The notes under the pieces were generated by a model that was not told the origin of the DNA, did no database searches, and saw only the letters and a program-made list of their open reading frames with translations. From contig NC_008390.1 in NCBI RefSeq assembly GCF_000203915.1, positions 2,728,001 to 2,792,000 on the forward strand: 64,000 bases of DNA, read 5' to 3'. Shown here piece by piece: positions 18,331-28,906 of this stretch. Within the stretch, counting starts at the first letter, position 1. The number at the start of each line of letters is the position of its first letter. This stretch comes from Burkholderia ambifaria AMMD. Lineage in GTDB: Bacteria; Pseudomonadota; Gammaproteobacteria; Burkholderiales; Burkholderiaceae. The translations under genes were made by a program, and so were the position numbers.

Positions 18331-20166
18331 TCAGAAAGCGATGCCGAGCGTCAGGTACGGGCGCACGCTGTGGTTACGCAGCCCGTACGCGACGTCGACG
18401 TTGATCGGGCCGACCGGGCTGCGCCAGCGCGCGCCGACGCCGACGCCCGGGTAGAACACCTTCTCGCCCCACGCATCGGTCGCGGTGCCGATGTCGAAGA
18501 ACGTCGCGGCGCCCCAGTCGCGGTTGAACCAGTGCTGGTATTCGGCGGTGCCCGTCATCAGGTACTTGGTCGGCAGCACGGAGCCGGCGACGCTGTTGCC
18601 GATGCTCTGGTAGCCGTAGCCGCGCACCGAGTTCGAGCCGCCCGCGCGGAACAGCAGCGACGCCGGCACGCCGGTCGAGCTGCCGCTCGTGAACACGCCG
18701 CCGAGCTCCGCGCGGAACACGAACAGGTCGCGCTTGCCGATCGGCACGTACTGCTGGCCGCGCGCGTAACCGCGGATGAAGGTCTGGTCGGTCAGCACGC
18801 CCTTGATCGCGAAGCCGGCCTCCGCGTGGATCAGGTTGCCCGAGCGCGGGAACAGCGGATCGTCGACGTTGCGGCGCGTCCACGACCACTGCGGCACCAG
18901 CGCGCGGCTCGTGGTCGGGCCAGCACCGTTCTGGTCGAGCCGGTCCTGGTAGTACATCAGCGAGTACGCGTAGTCGATGAACTGGCCCGTGCGCGTGCGC
19001 TGCGCGCCGATCCGCGCGCTGTAGATGCGCGTGTCCGACACGTTGGTGTTCGTGTACGACGCGAGCACGCTGTTGGTCCACCCTTTCTCGCCGGGCGGCA
19101 TCGACAGCTGCACCTGGCCGTACTGCTGAATCTGGTCGACCCGGCCCGACACGGTGAACGGCCACGCGGCGCCGAACGTGTCGAGGTACGTGTACGAGCC
19201 CTGCACGTGCGGGCCCGTGTCGGTCGCGTAGCCGACGCCGCCGCGAATGTTGTTGTACGGGAATTCGCTGACCTTTACGTGCACGGGCGTGAGCGCGGGC
19301 TTCGACGTATCGTCGCCGACGTCGATCGCGACGCTCGCGTAGTACGGCGTGTTCTGCAGTTGCCGCTGCAGCTCGGTGATCCGCCGCGCGTCGTAGATCT
19401 CGCCTTCGGACAGCGGGTTGACGTTCGTGACGATCTTCTCCGGATAGCGGCGCACGCCGTCGACATCAACCTTGCCAATCGTAAATGTCGGGCCGCTGTC
19501 GAACGCGACGGCCAGCGTCGCGCGCTGCGTGCGCGGGTCGATGCGCGCCTCCGACGACGTGATCTTCGCGCCCAGGTAGCGGCGCGACTGCAATTGCTTG
19601 AGCGCCTCGCCCTTTGCGGTGTCCCAGCCGGACTGCGTGAACGGATCGCCGGGCTTCAGCGAGAACGCGAAGCGGGTCGCGGTCTCCTGCTTCGGATCCT
19701 CGGTGTCGACGGGCCCCTTGAACGTCAGGTCGACCGTCGACACGACGGTCTGCGGCCCCGGATCGACGGCGACGCGCACGTCGCGCTTGCCGTCGCGCGT
19801 GCGCACGTCGGTGCGCACGACCGGCGAAAAATAGCCGGCCGTCGCGGCCAGGTCGCGAACCTGCTGCGGCGTGGCGGTCACGAGGAAGTCGAACTGATCG
19901 TCGCTGATGTCGTCGCGCTTCGCGAAGCGCGCAATATCGAGATGGGCCTTCAGGAGCTTGCGGATCGAGCGCGGCGCGTCGATGTCGACGTCGTACTTCG
20001 CGTAGGCCGGCAATACGACGCACGCGGCGAGACAGCCCACGAGGGCGGCCCGGGCCGCGCCAGCGACGCCGCGCCGCGCGCGATCACCCGCGTGCCGGGC
20101 CGCGCACGGTTCGCGCGGCGCCGCCTCATGCGCCGGATATGCTTGCTGGTTCGCCTGACCCGCCAA
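18331..20166 (-). CDS. tamA: Outer-membrane Omp85-family protein TamA
   Basis: A 611-residue Omp85/BamA-superfamily barrel, partner of TamB. After a signal-like stretch (LVGCLAACVVLPAYA) come POTRA domains (from KYDVDIDAPRSIRKLL, about residues 60-270) and a C-terminal 16-strand barrel with GLRNHSVRPYLTLGIAF ending in Phe, the usual BAM-recognised signature. No ATG is available at the 5' end: the frame begins with TTG at 20166, preceded by CGAGGGCGAGG at good Shine-Dalgarno distance. A GTG inside the signal region would leave too short a leader. The N terminus is therefore longer than usual (about 40 residues before the hydrophobic core) and the start is uncertain. Confidence 0.92.
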   Translation of the reverse strand: MAGQANQQAYPAHEAAPREPCAARHAGDRARRGVAGAARAALVGCLAACVVLPAYAKYDVDIDAPRSIRKLLKAHLDIARFAKRDDISDDQFDFLVTATPQQVRDLAATAGYFSPVVRTDVRTRDGKRDVRVAVDPGPQTVVSTVDLTFKGPVDTEDPKQETATRFAFSLKPGDPFTQSGWDTAKGEALKQLQSRRYLGAKITSSEARIDPRTQRATLAVAFDSGPTFTIGKVDVDGVRRYPEKIVTNVNPLSEGEIYDARRITELQRQLQNTPYYASVAIDVGDDTSKPALTPVHVKVSEFPYNNIRGGVGYATDTGPHVQGSYTYLDTFGAAWPFTVSGRVDQIQQYGQVQLSMPPGEKGWTNSVLASYTNTNVSDTRIYSARIGAQRTRTGQFIDYAYSLMYYQDRLDQNGAGPTTSRALVPQWSWTRRNVDDPLFPRSGNLIHAEAGFAIKGVLTDQTFIRGYARGQQYVPIGKRDLFVFRAELGGVFTSGSSTGVPASLLFRAGGSNSVRGYGYQSIGNSVAGSVLPTKYLMTGTAEYQHWFNRDWGAATFFDIGTATDAWGEKVFYPGVGVGARWRSPVGPINVDVAYGLRNHSVRPYLTLGIAF

Positions 20167-20430
20167 ATATGACCTCGCCCTCGGTTGTCATGGTTTCGTG
20201 GAAAGCCCTGTATTTGACCACAGGGCGGCATCCCTGCCCGCGCCGGCGCCGCTTTGACGCTTGCGCGCAACGACGCGCGTGACCGGCCGGTCACGCGTGG
20301 GCAGTCACGCCGCACGCGCCGGCCAGCGGATTCGACGCGCGATTGCCGCCGGCTGTTCCCCGCGATGCGGTAAAATCCCGCCATCGAGAATCCGGCGCAT
20401 CGTGCGCCCCCTGAAACGGAAAGCCAAGCC

Positions 20431-20619
20431 ATGCCGTACCAGTCCGACGTCACGCAATTCCTGAATCAGCTCAAGCAACAGAAGCCGACGCTCGAAGCCG
20501 AGCAACGCAAGGGCCGCTCGCTGCTGTGGGACAAGCAGCCGATCGACCTCGACGAGCGCGCCGAGCAGCAGGAATCGCGCGTGAAGCAAACGTCCTACGT
20601 CTACTACCAGAACTTCTAA
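20431..20619 (+). CDS. DUF3460 family small protein
   Basis: A 62-residue, highly charged, Gln/Glu-rich protein (MPYQSDVTQFLNQLKQQKP, ending YVYYQNF) matching the DUF3460 family found in Burkholderiales beside scpA. No signal peptide or membrane segment is seen. A likely -10 box TAAAAT lies at 20371-20376. The stop is only 4 bases before the scpA start, so the two are co-transcribed. Function unknown. Confidence 0.85.
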   Translation: MPYQSDVTQFLNQLKQQKPTLEAEQRKGRSLLWDKQPIDLDERAEQQESRVKQTSYVYYQNF

Positions 20620-22605
<1,986 letters not shown>

Positions 22606-22646
22606 CGGGCCGCCCGCCCTCGCCTCTCACGCATCACGGAGATACC

Positions 22647-23033
22647 ATGCAGCGCCACATGCTCAAATCGAAGATCCACCGCGCGGCCGTCACGCACTGC
22701 GAGCTGCATTACGAAGGCTCGTGCGCGATCGACGAAGATCTGCTCGAAGCGGCGAACCTCGTCGAAAACGAACGGATCGACATCTGGAACATCAACAACG
22801 GCGAGCGCTTCTCGACGTACGCAATCAAGGGCGAGCGCGGCAGCGGGATGATCTCGCTGAACGGCTCGGCCGCACGCCGCGCCCAACTCGGCGACCTCGT
22901 GATCATCGCGGCGTTCGCGATGGTCGACGAAGCCGAGCTGCAGGCCGGCTGGAAGCCGAAACTCGTGTTCATCGACGAAGGCAACAAGATCAAGGGCCAC
23001 CGCGATCACGTGCCGACGCAGAACTGGACCTGA
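22647..23033 (+). CDS. panD: Aspartate 1-decarboxylase
   Basis: A pyruvoyl-dependent enzyme making beta-alanine from aspartate for PanC. It has 128 residues. The self-processing site is the Gly-Ser bond in YEGSCAID (Ser25), which becomes the pyruvoyl group. [18 protein letters not shown] and the C-terminal [10 protein letters not shown] are typical. It lies directly after panC and before a strong terminator. Confidence 0.97.
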   Translation: MQRHMLKSKIHRAAVTHCELHYEGSCAIDEDLLEAANLVENERIDIWNINNGERFSTYAIKGERGSGMISLNGSAARRAQLGDLVIIAAFAMVDEAELQAGWKPKLVFIDEGNKIKGHRDHVPTQNWT

Positions 23034-23129
23034 GCCACGCGGCCGCCGGCGTGTCGCGACACGCTGGGTTGTTGTATCGCGGCGCCCCGCGCGCCGTTGC
23101 TGCCGGTGTCGTGCAGCCGTAGACGTACG

Positions 23130-23170
23130 AAGGGCCTGGTCCGGCGCGATGCCGGATCAGGCCCTTCTTC
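23130..23170 (+). terminator. Long hairpin terminator after panD
   Basis: AAGGGCCTGGTCCGGC-gcgat-GCCGGATCAGGCCCTT, a near-perfect 16-bp stem followed by CTTC. It lies between panD and the convergent ParA gene and may act for both strands. Confidence 0.75.
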
Positions 23171-23227
23171 ATTCGACCGGGTTCGCCGCTTCGCCGCCGC
23201 CGGTTCGCCCGGGTTCGCCCGGCCCGG

Positions 23228-23887
23228 TCAGGACGCCTTGCCGACCTTCTCCGCTTTCGGCGCGCGGCGCTCGGCCCATTCGACGATCGGCCGCCACTGC
23301 TCGAGATCCTTCTCGACGCGGCTCTTCGCGACGTCCCACAGCGTCAGCCCGTGCGCGGCGATCTGCACGTAGTTCTGCGTGTCGCGCACGTAGCCGAGCA
23401 CCGGCAGCCCGAGCCCCTCGACGAAACGATGCAGCTGGTCGGACGAGCGCGTGCGCGCGTCGACCCGCATCCCGACGATCCCGACCTCGACGCTGCCCTT
23501 GCGCACGGCCTTCTCGCCGGCGAGGCGCTCCAGAAACTGCTGGGTCGCGAGGATATCGAACATCGACGGCTGCAGCGGCACGATCACCTTGTCGGCGAGC
23601 TGCAGCGCGACGCTGAGCCGGTTGCCGTGCAGGCCGGCCGGCGTGTCGATCACCGCATATTCGAGGCCGCGCGGCGGCTTCGACGGCGCGTCCGGATCGA
23701 GTTCCCACGCCTCGATCGCCGGCAGGCCGGCCGGCCGCAGGTCGAGCCACGCATGCGCGGACTGCTGCCGATCGAGATCGGCGAGCGCGACCCATGCGCC
23801 CTGCGCCGCGAAATAGCCGGCAAGATTGGTGGACAGCGTGCTCTTCCCCACGCCGCCCTTCGGATTCGCCACCACGATGACCGTCAT
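23228..23887 (-). CDS. Orphan ParA/MinD-family ATPase
   Basis: A 219-residue deviant Walker ATPase: KGGVGKST at residues about 10-17, then LADLDRQQSAHAWLD and VIDTPAG as Walker B-like motifs. Such proteins position cargo on the nucleoid or membrane. No ParB-type partner gene is adjacent, so the cargo is unknown. The ATG at 23887 gives MTVIVVANPKGG, the usual start; the longer frame to 24493 mostly overlays the DoxX gene. It may form its own transcript between the panD hairpin and the DoxX gene. Confidence 0.9.
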   Translation of the reverse strand: MTVIVVANPKGGVGKSTLSTNLAGYFAAQGAWVALADLDRQQSAHAWLDLRPAGLPAIEAWELDPDAPSKPPRGLEYAVIDTPAGLHGNRLSVALQLADKVIVPLQPSMFDILATQQFLERLAGEKAVRKGSVEVGIVGMRVDARTRSSDQLHRFVEGLGLPVLGYVRDTQNYVQIAAHGLTLWDVAKSRVEKDLEQWRPIVEWAERRAPKAEKVGKAS

Positions 23888-24012
23888 GAATTCCCCCAAA
23901 AAGCCGCGCGGCGCCTGCCGCCTCGCAGGCGCCGCTCGATTGCGGATACAGGGAGCGATGATATCGGCAAACGGGGTATCACCGGAACGGGTCGCGCCGA
24001 TGCCCGCCCCGT

Positions 24013-24426
24013 TTATGCGGTCCGCGTCGCGGTGCGCGGTGCGCCGAGCGCGAACGCGCCGCCGCCCAGCAGCGCCTGCACGGCCAGCGTGACGGCCCAG
24101 AACGCCGGGTATTCCCAGCCGCCGTGCGGCGACCCAAAGCTCCAGCCGTTCGGCAGATGCGCGGACACCGCGCCGAGCATGAACGGCAGCAGCACGAGCG
24201 CGACGACGCGCACGCGGAAGCCCGCCAGCAGCGCGAGGCCGCCGGCCAGTTCGACGAACGTCGTCACGTAGGCGAGCCAGCCCGGCAGGCCGATCGACGC
24301 GAAGAACTGCGCGGTGCCGGGCAGCGTGAAGACGAACACCTTCTGCGCGACGTGCGCGAGGTACAGCACGCCGAGTGCGACACGCAGCAGCGTCGCGCCG
24401 AGATCGTTCAGGCGATTGGGGTTCAT
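24013..24426 (-). CDS. DoxX family membrane protein
   Basis: A 137-residue integral membrane protein with four predicted helices (LLRVALGVLYLAHVAQK; YVTTFVELAGGLALLAGF; VVALVLLPFMLGA; AFWAVTLAVQALLGGGAFALG). It matches the DoxX/YphA family, linked in other bacteria to thiosulfate oxidation or oxidative stress; the role here is unknown. It lies 125 bases upstream of the ParA gene on the same strand. Inverted repeats at 24474-24485 and 24511-24531 lie upstream and could be operator sites. Confidence 0.85.
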   Translation of the reverse strand: MNPNRLNDLGATLLRVALGVLYLAHVAQKVFVFTLPGTAQFFASIGLPGWLAYVTTFVELAGGLALLAGFRVRVVALVLLPFMLGAVSAHLPNGWSFGSPHGGWEYPAFWAVTLAVQALLGGGAFALGAPRTATRTA

Positions 24427-24472
24427 GGCGAATTCCTTCGTGAGTGGCTGAGAACGGATGCACTCTATTCGA

Positions 24473-24531
24473 ATCGATTCGGCCGATAAACACGCACCAA
24501 CGCTTTAATTGATTCCCAATGAGAACGAATC
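24473..24531 (-). promoter_or_regulatory. Inverted repeats upstream of DoxX gene
   Basis: The palindrome CGAATCGATTCG and, about 35 bases further upstream, GATTC...GAATC around CCAATGAGAAC lie in the AT-rich leader. They look like repressor half-sites, but I cannot name the regulator. Confidence 0.3.
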
Positions 24532-24536
24532 AGGCC

Positions 24537-24568
24537 ATAAAAAAGGGCATGACCGATCATGCCCTGAC
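24537..24568 (-). terminator. Strong terminator of the 46-aa peptide gene
   Basis: Read on the minus strand, AGGGCATGA-tcgg-TCATGCCCT is followed by six T residues, 20 bases after the peptide stop. Confidence 0.9.
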
Positions 24569-24589
24569 GTCCTGTCTCCGATACGCCTG

Positions 24590-24730
24590 TCAGCCGCCGC
24601 TCTTGCCTTGTGCGGCGTCGCCCGAGCCGGTCGAACCGCCGCCCGGTGTGTACGAGTCGCACGCGTGCGCAAGCGCCGACGCGCCCAGCAGCGCCGCGAG
24701 CAGCACGCTCAACCACCATCGAGCCTTCAT
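24590..24730 (-). CDS. Small secreted or lipid-anchored peptide, 46 aa
   Basis: MKARWWLSVLLAALLGASALAHAC is a clear signal peptide; the Cys after ALAHA could be a lipidation site, though the box is not canonical. The mature part is only about 22 residues, rich in Gly/Ser (CDSYTPGGGSTGSGDAAQGK). A purine-rich GAAGGAGCG lies just before the ATG at 24730, and a strong terminator follows 20 bases after the stop, which together support a real gene. No family is recognised. Confidence 0.65.
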   Translation of the reverse strand: MKARWWLSVLLAALLGASALAHACDSYTPGGGSTGSGDAAQGKSGG

Positions 24731-24817
24731 CGTCGCGCTCCTTCGGGCGGACCTCCGCCCACCTGAGTTGTACGCGATCCTGCGCAAAATGCCAGGCCGA
24801 CGGCGCCGCGCCGTGCG

Positions 24818-26320
24818 TCAGCGGAATTCGGCGTACAGCGCGCGCAGGTCGAGATGCTCGGCGAACGAATCGGCCAGCCGCTCCAGCGACGCTTCGCGCA
24901 GCGCCGGGTAGTCGATGCGTTCCGCGCCGTCGAGCCCCGCCCACGCGAGCAGTACCGCGCACGCGTCAGGCGCGTCGAACAGCCCGTGCACGTAGGTCGC
25001 GAGGATCTGCCCGTCCGCCGACACCGCGCCGTCCGGGCGCACGCCACCCGATGCGTCGCCCGCCGCCAGCGTCAGCGCGGGCGCCGCGAGCGCCGGCCCG
25101 CGCGTGTCGCCCATGTGGATCTCGTAGCCGTGCACGGCGGCCGCGCCGGGCAGCGCGAGATGCCCGGTCACGTTCTTCAGCGTCTTGTCCGGCTGCAGCG
25201 TCGTGTCGAAGTCGAGCAGCCCGAGCCCCGGCACGCTGGCCGGCGCACCCTCGAGGCCGAGCGGATCGTCGAGCGTGCGGCCGAGCATCTGCATCCCGCC
25301 GCAGATGCCGATCACCTTGCCGCCATAGCGCAGGTGCCGGCGGATCACCGCGTCCCAGCCCGCGTCGCGCAGCCACGCGAGATCGCGCTGCACGCTCTTC
25401 GAGCCGGGCAGGATCAGCAGGTCGGCGTCCGGCACCGGGCCGCTCTTCCAGTACGTGAACTCGACCTGCGGATGCGCGCGCAGCGGATCGAAATCGGTGT
25501 GGTTGCTGATCCGCGGCAGCGCGGGCACCACCACCCGCAGCACGCCGGCGTCGCCGCGCGCGGCGGCGCTGCGTGCCTGCGACGGCAGCATGTCCTCGGC
25601 GTCGAGCAGCAGCCCGTGCAGGTACGGCAGCACGCCGAACACCGGCTTGCCCGTCTGCGCGCGCAGCCAGTCGAGGCCCGGTTCGAGCAGCTTGATGTCG
25701 CCGCGAAAGCGGTTGATGACGAAACCGCGCACGCGCGCACGCTCGCTGTCCGACAGGCACGCGAGCGTGCCGACCAGGTGCGCGAATACGCCGCCGCGAT
25801 CGATGTCGGCCACGAGCACGACCGGGCAGTCCACGCGTTCGGCGAAGCCCATGTTCGCGATGTCGCCTTCGCGCAGGTTGATCTCGGCCGGGCTGCCCGC
25901 CCCTTCGACGAGCACCGTGTCGTAGCCGGCGCGCAGCCGCGCGTACGATTCGAGCACCGCATCGAACGCGACCGGCTTGTAGTCGTGGTACGCACGCGCA
26001 TCGAGGTTCATGCGCGCCTTGCCGTGAATGATCACCTGCGCGCCGCGATCGCTCGTCGGCTTCAGCAGCACCGGGTTGAAATCAGTATGGGGCGCCACGC
26101 CCGCAGCGAGCGCCTGCAGCGCCTGCGCGCGGCCGATCTCGCCGCCGTCGGCCGTCACCGCGCTGTTCAGCGCCATGTTCTGCGGCTTGAACGGCGCGAC
26201 GCGCGCGCCCGCGCGGCGCGCGAGGCGGCACAGGCCCGCGACGAGCGTGCTCTTGCCCGCGTCGGACGTCGTGCCCTGGATCATCAACGTGCCGCGCGGC
26301 GGCGCTTCGGGTGCGTTCAT
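24818..26320 (-). CDS. cobQ: Cobyric acid synthase
   Basis: ATP- and glutamine-dependent amidation of adenosylcobyrinic a,c-diamide at four side chains. It has 500 residues from the ATG at 26320. The N-terminal synthetase domain starts [20 protein letters not shown], with [10 protein letters not shown]; the C-terminal class I glutamine amidotransferase domain has the nucleophile Cys in [12 protein letters not shown] near residue 338 and the terminal His segment [15 protein letters not shown] three codons upstream is a less likely start. It is divergent from cobU with 75 bases between, too short for a full cobalamin riboswitch. Confidence 0.96.
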   Translation of the reverse strand: MNAPEAPPRGTLMIQGTTSDAGKSTLVAGLCRLARRAGARVAPFKPQNMALNSAVTADGGEIGRAQALQALAAGVAPHTDFNPVLLKPTSDRGAQVIIHGKARMNLDARAYHDYKPVAFDAVLESYARLRAGYDTVLVEGAGSPAEINLREGDIANMGFAERVDCPVVLVADIDRGGVFAHLVGTLACLSDSERARVRGFVINRFRGDIKLLEPGLDWLRAQTGKPVFGVLPYLHGLLLDAEDMLPSQARSAAARGDAGVLRVVVPALPRISNHTDFDPLRAHPQVEFTYWKSGPVPDADLLILPGSKSVQRDLAWLRDAGWDAVIRRHLRYGGKVIGICGGMQMLGRTLDDPLGLEGAPASVPGLGLLDFDTTLQPDKTLKNVTGHLALPGAAAVHGYEIHMGDTRGPALAAPALTLAAGDASGGVRPDGAVSADGQILATYVHGLFDAPDACAVLLAWAGLDGAERIDYPALREASLERLADSFAEHLDLRALYAEFR

Positions 26321-26395
26321 CGTGTGCAAGGTGGTGGCGAAGCAAAGGCCGCATTATCGCCCGCGCCGCCGCGCGCGCGCCGTTACAATCACGCG

Positions 26396-26956
26396 ATGAT
26401 TCCGCACGACCTCACCTTCGTCCTCGGCGGCGCGCGTTCGGGCAAGAGCGCGCACGCCGAGCGTCTCGCCGCCGACAGCGGCCGCTCCGTCACCTATATC
26501 GCGACCGCAACCGCGAGCGCCGCCGATGCCGAGTTCGAGCAACGCATCGCGCATCACCGCGCGCGCCGGCCGGCCGCCTGGGGCTTCGCCGACGCGCCCG
26601 TCGACCTCGCCGGCACGCTCGCGCGGCTCGACGATCCGCGCGCGTGCCTGCTCGTCGACTGCCTCACGCTGTGGCTCACGAACCTGCTGTGCCCGCTCGA
26701 CGGCGAACCGCTCGACGACGCGCAGTACGCGGCGCAGGTGGAGCGGCTCGAACACGCGTTGCGCCACGCGCGCGCGAAGGTGATCGTCGTCAGCAATGAA
26801 ATCGGGCTCGGCGTCGTGCCGCTCGGGTCGGTCACGCGCCGCTACGTCGACGAGCTCGGGCGCCTGAACCAGCGCATCGCCGCACTCGCGACCCGCGTGA
26901 CGCTGCTGGTGGCCGGGCTGCCGCTCGAGCTCAAGGCCGGAGCGCCGTCATGCTGA
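26396..26956 (+). CDS. cobU: Adenosylcobinamide kinase / guanylyltransferase
   Basis: A bifunctional enzyme phosphorylating adenosylcobinamide and transferring GMP to it, in nucleotide-loop assembly. It has 186 residues. The P-loop is GGARSGKSAHAE, the ATATA segment follows YIATATAS, then VDCLTLWLTNLL and the VSNEIGLGVVP loop; the His in HHRARRP (GMP attachment region) is present. Its stop overlaps the cobD start by 7 bases, opening the operon cobU-cobD-cobC-btuF. Confidence 0.96.
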   Translation: MIPHDLTFVLGGARSGKSAHAERLAADSGRSVTYIATATASAADAEFEQRIAHHRARRPAAWGFADAPVDLAGTLARLDDPRACLLVDCLTLWLTNLLCPLDGEPLDDAQYAAQVERLEHALRHARAKVIVVSNEIGLGVVPLGSVTRRYVDELGRLNQRIAALATRVTLLVAGLPLELKAGAPSC

Positions 26957-27894
26957 TGCTGTCGCTGCCCGTCGTCGCGATGCTCGCGGTCGCGGCCGCG
27001 ATCGTCGATCGCATCGTCGGCGAACCGGCCGGCTGGCATCCGCTCGTCGCGTTCGGCCGGCTCGCCGGCCGCATCGAAGCCGCGCTGAACACGGGCCGGC
27101 GCGGCCGCGTGGTCGGCGTCGCCGCATGGGTCGCGGCGGTGGTGCCGCCGGTTGCCATCGCCGCGTGGCTCGCGGCCGTGCTGCCCTGGCCGCTCGCGGC
27201 CGCGCTGCACGTCGCGCTGCTGTGGTTCGCGCTCGGCGCGAAGAGCCTCGCCGATCACGTCGCCCCGATCGCCGCCGCGCTGCTGCGGCACGATCTCGAC
27301 GCCGCACGCGCGCTGACCGCGCGCATCGTGTCGCGCGACACCAGCGAAGCCGACGAAGGCGCGCTGTCGCGCGCGGCCGTCGAATCGGCGCTCGAGAACG
27401 GCAACGACGCGATCTTCGGCGCGCTGTTCTGGTTCGTGGTCGCCGGCGGCCCCGGCGCGCTGCTGTTCCGGCTCGCGAACACGCTCGACGCGATGTGGGG
27501 CTACCGCACGCCGCGCTTCCTGACCTTCGGCTGGGCTGCCGCGCGCCTCGACGACGCGCTCAACTGGATTCCCGCGCGCCTCACCGCCGCGAGCTACGCG
27601 CTGCTCGGCGACACGGCCGCCGCGTGGCGCTGCTGGCGCACGCAGGCACGCCACTGGGACAGCCCGAACGCGGGCCCCGTGATGGCCGCGGGCGCCGGCA
27701 GCCTGAACGTGCAGCTCGGCGGCCCGGCCGTCTATCACGGCCAAATCGAAGACCGTCCCGCGCTCGGCACCGGCGCGAGCGCGACGGCCGTGCACGTGGT
27801 CGCCGCGCTGTCGCTCGTCACGCGCACGCTCGCGCTGTGGCTCGCGCTGCTCGTCGCGAGCGGCGCACTCATCCTCGCTACCCATCATGTCTGA
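26950..27894 (+). CDS. cobD: Adenosylcobinamide-phosphate synthase (CobD/CbiB)
   Basis: An inner-membrane enzyme joining the aminopropanol arm to adenosylcobyric acid. It has 314 residues with several hydrophobic helices. Typical motifs are DRIVGEPAGWHPLVAFGRL at the N terminus, SRDTSEADEGALSRAAVESALENGNDAIFGALFWF, LANTLDAMWGYRTPRF, and NAGPVMAAGAGSLNVQLGGP. It overlaps cobU by 7 bases and the next gene by 8, indicating translational coupling. Confidence 0.96.
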   Translation: MLMLSLPVVAMLAVAAAIVDRIVGEPAGWHPLVAFGRLAGRIEAALNTGRRGRVVGVAAWVAAVVPPVAIAAWLAAVLPWPLAAALHVALLWFALGAKSLADHVAPIAAALLRHDLDAARALTARIVSRDTSEADEGALSRAAVESALENGNDAIFGALFWFVVAGGPGALLFRLANTLDAMWGYRTPRFLTFGWAAARLDDALNWIPARLTAASYALLGDTAAAWRCWRTQARHWDSPNAGPVMAAGAGSLNVQLGGPAVYHGQIEDRPALGTGASATAVHVVAALSLVTRTLALWLALLVASGALILATHHV

Positions 27895-28906
27895 CGCACG
27901 CATCCCGCACGGCGGCAACCTGCACGAAGCCGCGCGCCGCCACGGCATTCCGCACGACGACTGGCTCGACCTGTCGACCGGCATCAATCCGATCGGGTAT
28001 CCGGTGCCGCCGGTCCCGGCCGACGCCTGGCGCCGGCTGCCCGACGACGGCGATGCGCTCGCCGCGTGCGCGGCCGGCTACTATCACGCACCCGATGCCG
28101 CGCACGTGCTGCCGGTCGCCGGCAGCCAGGCCGCGATCCGCGCGTTGCCCGCGCTGCTGCCAATCGGCGACGCCGGCGTCGCGGCGCTCGCGTATGGCGA
28201 ATACGCGCCGGCCTTCGCCCGCCACGGCCATCGCGTCGTGCCGCTCGACATCGACGCGAACGTGTTGCCTGCAACGGTGCGTCACGTCATCGTCGGGAAT
28301 CCGAATAATCCGACCGCCGAATGCGTGCCGGTCGAGCGGCTGCTCGGCTGGCATGCGCAGCTGTCGGCACGCGGCGGCACGCTGATCGTCGACGAGGCCT
28401 TCGCGGATACGGGCGCTACGCCCTCGCTCGCGCAGTACACCGATCGCCAGGGTCTCGTCGTGCTGCGCTCGGTCGGCAAGTTCTTCGGGCTCGCCGGCAT
28501 TCGCGCGGGCTTCGTGCTCGCGCATCCCGACCTGATCGCCGCGCTGCGCGACGTGCTCGGCGCATGGACCGTCAGCGGCCCTGCGCGTCATGCAGTGACC
28601 GCCGCGTTCGCCGATCGCGCATGGCAGGCGGCCGCGCGCGAACGGCTCGCGACCGACGGCGAACGACTCGCCACGCTGTTGCGCATGCACGGCTTCGCGG
28701 TGCACGCGACACCGCTCTTCAGCTGGACCGACGACCCGCGCGCCAGCCCGTTGCATGCGGCGCTCGCCGCGCGCGGAATCTGGACGCGGTACTTCGCGCA
28801 ACCGTCGAGCGTGCGCGTCGGCCTGCCGGGCTGCGAAGCCGAATGGCGGCGGCTCGCCGGTGCGCTCGCGGAGTGCGTCCCGATGCTGCAACAGGTATCC
28901 GCATGA
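27887..28906 (+). CDS. cobC: Threonine-phosphate decarboxylase (CobC/CobD-type aminotransferase fold)
   Basis: A PLP enzyme producing aminopropanol phosphate for the cobalamin side arm, substrate partner of the preceding synthase. The 339-residue protein has the aminotransferase-fold features: LDLSTGINPIGYP, GSQAAIRALPALL, GNPNNPTAE, VDEAFADTG and the Schiff-base Lys in SVGKFFGLAGIRAGF near residue 198. In Pseudomonas naming this is cobC; the Salmonella name is cobD. It overlaps the next start (ATGA). Confidence 0.94.
   Translation: MSDARIPHGGNLHEAARRHGIPHDDWLDLSTGINPIGYPVPPVPADAWRRLPDDGDALAACAAGYYHAPDAAHVLPVAGSQAAIRALPALLPIGDAGVAALAYGEYAPAFARHGHRVVPLDIDANVLPATVRHVIVGNPNNPTAECVPVERLLGWHAQLSARGGTLIVDEAFADTGATPSLAQYTDRQGLVVLRSVGKFFGLAGIRAGFVLAHPDLIAALRDVLGAWTVSGPARHAVTAAFADRAWQAAARERLATDGERLATLLRMHGFAVHATPLFSWTDDPRASPLHAALAARGIWTRYFAQPSSVRVGLPGCEAEWRRLAGALAECVPMLQQVSA

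Noticed and set aside
15300..18404. 1034-codon plus-strand frame opposite tamB
   Set aside because: Antisense shadow; composition is Arg/Asp/His-rich without any domain, while the minus strand encodes clear TamB motifs.
23228..23887. ParA as plasmid or phage partition locus
   Set aside because: No ParB, centromere repeats, replication gene or other plasmid signature nearby.
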